This document shows, piece after piece, positions 58,722-64,000 of a stretch of 64,000 nucleotides of DNA. The stretch lies in the NCBI RefSeq assembly GCF_040954645.1, contig NC_092806.1, forward strand, positions 24,887,644-24,951,643, written 5' to 3'. Source of the DNA: Diabrotica undecimpunctata (Eukaryota; Arthropoda; Insecta; Coleoptera; Chrysomelidae). How positions within the stretch are numbered: position 1 is the stretch's first letter; the number at the start of each line of letters is the position of its first letter. The translations under genes and the position numbers were made by a program. The notes beneath the pieces are model-generated. The model had not been told where the DNA came from. It made no database searches and was given only the letters and a program-made list of their open reading frames with translations.

Positions 58722-60125
58722 TGTGATATTTAAAGTCTTGGTGCGCCAAGGAATAATTAGCTAATTAATTTTTGATTAATTAAAATTATTTCAATGATGT
58801 GATTATGACTCTATCACAATTTTTAATTCTTTTATCTCAGGGTTAAAATTCGTGCTTCAATATCTATGCTATTACATGTGAAAGGTAAGGTCCAGAGAAT
58901 ACCGGAATAATAAAAAACACATATGATCTAACACTATATATTAAAAAAAAATAATGAAATAATTCACACTCAAAAGTTTTCAATAAACAAATCTCATATA
59001 AGGATTCTCAAAATTTTGTTCTACGTACGTGAACAATCAAAATTAATGGTACAAACAATATTAATTGAAAACTCAAAATCCAAACTATTCTAACTCTCCT
59101 AATCAAAATATTTATATCCTTTCTAAATTACGTGTAAAAATTGTGTTATCAATAAAAGAAAAAAAAACTGCAGAAACAAAATATCTCTCTCTGATGATGA
59201 GTGGTCCAAATCCTTGTTCCTTGTAGACTATATTATCTCCTCTCAACCGCTCCCTATGTAATCAGCAATCGTACAACAGATTGTTGCAAGTATATCGTCT
59301 TTAATGATCTCCTTCAAAAGCACAACTCATTCAAATTATGATAGCCTTTCTCCTCTCGATAAACTGAATCTCTCGTTGGCCCGAGTGAAAAATGACTCTT
59401 GGAATATCTTCTCTTTACGATAAACTGAATCTCTCGTTGGCCTGAACAGTGACTCTTGGAATATAAGTAGGAAAATATGACTTACAATATTTTGCTGCTC
59501 CAGCTTCTGTCAGATACACTAACTCCACAAAAACTCACTAACATTCAACACTACTGCTTGCTACCTCTCAGGAACCGCCAGAGAACAATCCTTGTTCCTC
59601 TTACAGATTTGGAAAACTAACTAACTGCTATCTTTTCTCTCTCCTCAATCTCGCTAAACTTTCTCCCACACACTTATCCCACCTTTTTCAATCTCCGCCA
59701 ATCACAACTCGTCACAATTCTCCCATTTCTTCATTTCGATAACAAACAAATTTTTACCTATAATTATAAATTTCCTAAAACTTATTTACAAATAATATTT
59801 TTCTATAAATCTTAAAACTAACAAAAACCTCTTTCTAAAATATCTTCTATTGTCTTTAATCACTGCACTAATGCATTTGTAAAAACCCGTTTCAATTTGT
59901 CTTTTGTTTCACTTAAACTTATGCGGGTCACTCAAGTTTAACAAAGAAATGATTGATGTAAAGCTTACATTTTGTTTGGTACAGGTAATTCAAGGATTTA
60001 ATAACTTTCCTTCTCCGAAATGTTTGTTGGATATTATCCTACTTATCTGAATTATTTTAATGTTTTTGAACTTTGAAATATTTTTAAACAAACCAATATT
60101 TTTCTCGATTTTACATATCATAACA
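58722..60125 (-). mobile_element. 3' LTR of the Ty3/gypsy element
   Basis: In element orientation the LTR would start TGTTATGATATG at 60125 and end AAATATCACA at 58722 (TG...CA, about 1.4 kb). It is preceded at 60126-60140 by a purine-rich tract (AAATGGCGGGGA) that suits plus-strand priming, and it follows the pol stop by about 95 bases. An internal duplication, CGATAAACTGAATCTCTC and the following bases, lies at 59357 and 59419. TA-rich DNA borders the outer end. The borders are inferred; the 5' LTR needed to prove them lies beyond 64000. Confidence 0.6.
59350..59465. repeat. Direct duplication within the LTR
   Basis: CGATAAACTGAATCTCTCG.TGGCC and the downstream TGACTCTTGGAATAT occur twice, about 60 bases apart. 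Repeats in the U3 part of an LTR often carry promoter or enhancer sites; function here is unknown. Confidence 0.7.
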
Positions 60126-60140
60126 AATCCCCGCCATTTG
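60126..60140 (-). other. Polypurine tract of the Ty3/gypsy element
   Basis: AAATGGCGGGGA on the minus strand directly before the inferred LTR start. This is the expected place and composition for the primer of plus-strand DNA synthesis. Confidence 0.5.
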
Positions 60141-60220
60141 ATCTGCCGAAAACTCTTTGTTAAATTTTAAAAATGACAAAAGTTTTCTAGGATCAAATTA
60201 TTTCACTATGTTATTAAAAT

Positions 60221-63200
60221 CTATTCATGATATTGATAGATGTCGTGAATGTTAAAAATACCCCGTATATTTCCTGTTTCTATGTGCGCTAATTCATAAC
60301 TATTTACCCCATTTTCCGTATTGACCCTATATGGACCTTCAAATATCGGCATCAATTTAGCACAAATATCATTTTGTAAATTCGACACCCTCAGTGCCTT
60401 CACTAAGACTTTATCTCCTTTCTGGAATTTGATCGGCCTTCTTCTTCGGGTTCTCTCTTGTCTTTGGAGATATTTCTCTCCACTTCGTCTCAATCTTCTT
60501 TGAACCAACTCGATCACTTCTTCGTATTGTCTGGGGGCGGTGTCTTCCCACGGTCTTGTAGGCATTGTTCCTTTCATTATATATAAAGGCGTCTCTTTGG
60601 TAACCGTATTTGGAGCACAATTCAAATAGGTCTCGATCTCAAACACTTTTCTGTCCCAATGTCGATGATGTTCTTCCGCGGCAATTCGTAGAAATTTTGT
60701 GACTTCTTGTATAAAACGCTCCGATGGGTTGCTCTGTGGATGACGGATGCTTATAAATTTTGTATCGATGCCCCTCTCTCTTAATTCCCTTTTAAAACGT
60801 TCGTTCCTAAAATATGTCGCATTGTCCAATAAAATATTGTCTGGTCTTCCCACCGTTTCTATAAAATTGTCTATCTTCCTAAGTATTTCAATTCCTTTTG
60901 TGGTTCTGCATGCGTACAATTTAACATATTTTGAGAAAAGGTCCACCATAACTAATATGTGTTTATTCCTTTGAGTTGTTGGTATCAAATCGCTCAACCT
61001 ATCAATAGCAACAATATCCAGTTTCTTCCGAGCTACGACGTTTTTTGTGACGTTTTCATTTTTAAAGTTCCTACTTTTACACTTTTGGCATGTCACACAA
61101 TTTCGAGTCACCTCTTTGGCTATTGTATAGTCCTGTCGACAAATGTAGTTCTCCCTGAACATAAGCCACACCTTTCTACTTCCAATATGTCCGTTGTCAC
61201 AGTGTAACTTTAAAAAAACTTCTTTTGCCATTTGCTCCGTGATTACATAGAGTTCTTTACCATCGACCCTCTTAAAATATAGGTTATTTTCTTGTTCAGC
61301 CCTTTGCTTTTCTCTTTCATTCAATTCTTCCTGATTTTCCCTGATTTTGGCCAACGAAAATAAGCCTGCTTCTTCTCTCATTATGTTCATGCCTACGTGG
61401 AGAGTTTTGTGATCCTCTTTGCGGAATTGTTCATCTCTCGTCAACGCATCAGCCAAAATATTGTCCGTTCCTTTGATATATTTAAATTCAAAATCATATT
61501 CTTGGAGTAAAAGAATGCCCCTATGAATTCTATTATTTACCAACCTATTTTTCATTATGTGTATCAACGCTGCGTGGTCCGTTTCAATGGTGAATCTTGC
61601 CCCAAGTAGGTAAAAACGTAATTTGTTTACACAAAATAACACACTGGCAAACTCTAATTCAGTAACGCTGTATTTTCTCTCATACGTTTTGGTTACACGG
61701 GAAACAAAACATATTGGCACCTCTATATCGTCTTGTATCTGTGATAACACCCCTGCAATTTTTTTTATGGAAGCATCGGTCCTGAGAATGAAAGGTTGCT
61801 CATATCTTGGGTGGTGCACTCTTACAGCTGTGGAAAACGCTCCTTTTAAATTTTTGAAAGCGATTTCTTGTTCCGTTCCCCATTTCCATCTGACATTTTT
61901 CTTAAGTAATGCTATTAGCGGTATTTCTTTTGTACTGAGGTCTGGTATCAGCTTTTTGAAATAGTTTACCATTCCTAAAAATCCCCGCAAAGTTTTTAAA
62001 TTGGTTGGCCTAGGGTAGTTGTTTATGACTTCAATTCTATCTTCTGCAAGACTAATCCCTTTTGTGTCTAATTTGAATCCTAAATACAATACCTCTTTTT
62101 GGAAAAACTGACACTTTTGAATATTTAATTTTAATCCTGCTTGATCAAGTTCTTCGAGAACAGTATGAATATGTCGTAGATGGCTTGTTATATCCGGTGA
62201 GAAAATTAATAAATCATCTATGTAATGTACAACAAATTCTCCATGCCTATTTAAAATTGTGTGTAATGCGCGAACCAAAGCAGCGCATGCACTTTGTAGT
62301 CCAAATGGTACTACCCTAAATCGGTACACCACTCCGTCGATAGAAAAAGCGGTATAATTTCGACACTTTTCTGCCAAAGGTATTAACCAAAAACTGTGTT
62401 TCAAATCGATTTTGGAGAAAATGTGTGATCCTGTGATTCGTCCAAAAATGGCTTCTATGTTCAAAGGCGCTTCGTATTGCGCGATTGTGTGCGAATTAAT
62501 GTTTCTTGCATCTAAACATAATCGCAAATCACCATTTGATTTTTTTACGCATACTATCGGGTTGATATATGGAGAGTCACATCTTTCGATCACCTTGTCT
62601 TTGATCATATTTTCAATTTCCTGTCCGACGCTTTGCCTGTATTTATACGGGATTGGATAAGTTTTTGATTTAAAATTTTCTAAGTTTTGAACTTTAAAAG
62701 AATGTTCATAATTTTTAGCCACTCGGCTTTCTTCATTAATAAGATCTCCATAATTTTCTAAAATCTTCTCTATTTCCTTCTCCATGTTTTCTCCACATAT
62801 TATTTTTCTTTCATCCTCAGTTTCTTCACATGTGTTCACTGTCCGTATTACTTCTTCACAAAATTCTGGATTCTCGTCCATAATTGCCATTTCTTCTCTG
62901 TCCTCTTCCGTTATTTCTTCTTCTATTTTTTCTTTATCTTTAATTTCTATCTGGTATTCCGAGCACCATGTTTCGGCTCCTTCCATTTTTCTGCTTATAG
63001 CTTCCTTTTTTTCCTGCTTTCTTTTCGAACTCTTCTTCTTTTTTTTTATTCTCTTTTCCTCTTCGGATTGATTTTTTTCTTGAGCTTTCGATTTATCCTC
63101 TACCGTCATATTGATTTCTTTATGTTTTTCTTGTCCATTTATCCTTTCAGAAAATTTTCTCCTATCTGTTTCCTTTTCTTCTTCTATGTTGTCTGGTTCT

Positions 63201-63574
63201 GCTCTGATTTCCAGTTGATTTTCCGAAAAATTGATGGTGATATGTTTTTCACTCAATTCATCAATTCCCGCTATCATATCATGATTTAGATCTTCGATCA
63301 CCACACATTGCATAATATAGAATTGGTCTCCCACTCTGATCCGTACTCCTAAACCTTCATTTGCTGTCGTCAATTTTTTATTATTTGCACCCACTAAAGC
63401 AACCCTCGGAATCTTATACACAAATCTGTCCATATTTAATTCTTTTACTAGTTTTTTATTGATTAACGAAATTTCCGATCCAGAATCAATCAGAATTTTA
63501 ATCGCTTTATGTTTTATAAATGCATCTAAAAAAATTAGACTGGAATTAGAATTTTGTTTTTCGTTTCCCGCCAA
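60221..63574 (-). CDS. Ty3/gypsy pol polyprotein (protease, RT, RNase H, integrase), intact
   Basis: 1117 codons without a stop. Protease: 'ILIDSGSEISLIN' (Asp-Ser-Gly at residues 30-32). A Lys/Glu-rich spacer follows at about 130-290. RT: 'PYINPIVCVKKSNGDLRLCL', 'FSKIDLKHSFWLIPL', 'HYIDDLLIF' (active site about residue 450). RNase H: 'ILRTDASIKKIAGVLS', 'ELEFASVLFCV', 'TIETDHAAL', 'ILADALTR', four acids present. Integrase: zinc-binding H..H..C-V-T-C-Q-K-C, then D in 'IVAIDRLSDL', D in 'LLDNATYF' (about 916) and E in 'PSERFIQEV' with 34 residues between them. The listed first codon is TTG. The frame is open further up and overlaps the end of gag in the -1 register, so translation by -1 frameshift from gag is likely. 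No env follows. Confidence 0.92.
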   Translation of the reverse strand: MAGNEKQNSNSSLIFLDAFIKHKAIKILIDSGSEISLINKKLVKELNMDRFVYKIPRVALVGANNKKLTTANEGLGVRIRVGDQFYIMQCVVIEDLNHDMIAGIDELSEKHITINFSENQLEIRAEPDNIEEEKETDRRKFSERINGQEKHKEINMTVEDKSKAQEKNQSEEEKRIKKKKKSSKRKQEKKEAISRKMEGAETWCSEYQIEIKDKEKIEEEITEEDREEMAIMDENPEFCEEVIRTVNTCEETEDERKIICGENMEKEIEKILENYGDLINEESRVAKNYEHSFKVQNLENFKSKTYPIPYKYRQSVGQEIENMIKDKVIERCDSPYINPIVCVKKSNGDLRLCLDARNINSHTIAQYEAPLNIEAIFGRITGSHIFSKIDLKHSFWLIPLAEKCRNYTAFSIDGVVYRFRVVPFGLQSACAALVRALHTILNRHGEFVVHYIDDLLIFSPDITSHLRHIHTVLEELDQAGLKLNIQKCQFFQKEVLYLGFKLDTKGISLAEDRIEVINNYPRPTNLKTLRGFLGMVNYFKKLIPDLSTKEIPLIALLKKNVRWKWGTEQEIAFKNLKGAFSTAVRVHHPRYEQPFILRTDASIKKIAGVLSQIQDDIEVPICFVSRVTKTYERKYSVTELEFASVLFCVNKLRFYLLGARFTIETDHAALIHIMKNRLVNNRIHRGILLLQEYDFEFKYIKGTDNILADALTRDEQFRKEDHKTLHVGMNIMREEAGLFSLAKIRENQEELNEREKQRAEQENNLYFKRVDGKELYVITEQMAKEVFLKLHCDNGHIGSRKVWLMFRENYICRQDYTIAKEVTRNCVTCQKCKSRNFKNENVTKNVVARKKLDIVAIDRLSDLIPTTQRNKHILVMVDLFSKYVKLYACRTTKGIEILRKIDNFIETVGRPDNILLDNATYFRNERFKRELRERGIDTKFISIRHPQSNPSERFIQEVTKFLRIAAEEHHRHWDRKVFEIETYLNCAPNTVTKETPLYIMKGTMPTRPWEDTAPRQYEEVIELVQRRLRRSGEKYLQRQERTRRRRPIKFQKGDKVLVKALRVSNLQNDICAKLMPIFEGPYRVNTENGVNSYELAHIETGNIRGIFNIHDIYQYHE

Positions 63575-63639
63575 CTGTATAAACTCTCTCGGGTGACAAA
63601 AAATACCGGAGAGTTTTTTACTTTTGTTTAGTGGATGCC

Positions 63640-64000
63640 TTATTGAAAATCCTGTCTGGATTCATTGAATACTTCTTCTTCCTCCTTTTCTATTGCCACA
63701 TGATTCATCTCTCTTCTGTTTTGTCGTTGGAATCTCTGATTATTTCTATCGTCCCTTTGTTCGTTCGTATTCCTATTCGGAGGATTTTGTGCATCTTTAT
63801 TCCTGTTGTGATTTTCATTTCTTCTATTTTGTGTATCATTCCGGTTATCGTAATTTTGTTGTCTATTGTAATTATTGTAATTTCTCGGCCTATATTCGTT
63901 TGTTGATCTGGGATGTCGGTTTCTCTGGTCATAATTTGATGAATACCTTCTTTCCGCTCCATTATATTGGTCATGTTGTCTTCTATTTCTCATTTCTTTT
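63640..64000 (-). CDS. Ty3/gypsy gag C-terminal part (runs off window)
   Basis: The open frame enters from beyond 64000 and stops at 63640. The visible 120 residues are very rich in Asn, Arg and Gln ('YRPRNYNNYNRQQNYDN'), usual for a nucleic-acid-binding gag tail, with an acidic end ('IEKEEEEVFNES'). No CCHC knuckle is seen here. The internal Met at 63993 is not the start. The pol frame overlaps it by at least a few codons. Confidence 0.75.
   Translation of the reverse strand, partial: KEMRNRRQHDQYNGAERRYSSNYDQRNRHPRSTNEYRPRNYNNYNRQQNYDNRNDTQNRRNENHNRNKDAQNPPNRNTNEQRDDRNNQRFQRQNRREMNHVAIEKEEEEVFNESRQDFQ

Overview
This is a stretch of eukaryotic, almost certainly insect, nuclear DNA. It is AT-rich, with long (TA)n runs, no operons and no compact gene layout. 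I found no convincing host gene, tRNA, rRNA or CRISPR. Nearly everything recognisable is a transposable element, mostly decayed and often nested. The mix (many endonuclease/RT LINE fragments, hAT, piggyBac, pogo/Tigger and long-TIR mariner remnants, Penelope-like tails, one young Ty3/gypsy element) resembles large beetle genomes such as leaf beetles. That placement is inference, not shown by the sequence.

Layout. 1-1.45 kb: end of a hAT element with its 3' TIR. 1.5-3 kb: LINE fragments. 3.4-4.9 kb: dead piggyBac. 6-9 kb: LINE fragments and a Penelope-like tail. 9-10 kb: dead Tigger. 12.9-14.2 kb: (TA)n arrays around Penelope-like tails, including a foldback with two arms of about 370 bp. 14.8-19.8 kb: LINE fragments, one interrupted by a 384-bp TIR element with a 6-bp target duplication. 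21-22 kb: LINE tail, Penelope-like tail and (TA)n. 23-24 kb: LINE RT. 24.9-27.4 kb: mariner with an intact 357-codon transposase, long TIRs and an extra TIR copy. 28-29.2 kb: LINE RT. 29.6-30.7 kb: short satellite-like repeats. 31-32.3 kb: lightly damaged DDE transposase. 34.2-36.4 kb: LINE cut off by a Penelope-like tail. 37.8-39.2 kb: LINE RT. 41-44.1 kb: RNase H-type LINE split by another LINE with a 9-bp target duplication. 44.5-47 kb: element bounded by inverted repeats, holding an unclassified broken coding frame. 48-50.2 kb: second mariner lodged in Penelope-like sequence. 51.8-55.8 kb: LINE tails and a CCGGAAG-motif cluster. 55.8-57.3 kb: dead Tigger/jerky-like transposase. 57.3-58.5 kb: Penelope-like element between (TA)n arrays. 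58.7-64 kb: 3' LTR, pol and part of gag of a Ty3/gypsy element on the minus strand.

Most likely to be still functional are the gypsy pol (1117 codons, all catalytic motifs) and the 25.4-26.5 kb mariner transposase. The most interesting structural signal is a hairpin that recurs eight or more times with different stem sequences and the same flanks (CTGATRAT-like before, GAAA after), mostly in Penelope-like tails and often next to (TA)n. Its flanks resemble a hammerhead ribozyme core. Other notable items are the 384-bp element at 17.3 kb and the 2.5-kb element at 44.5-47 kb, neither of which I can place in a superfamily.
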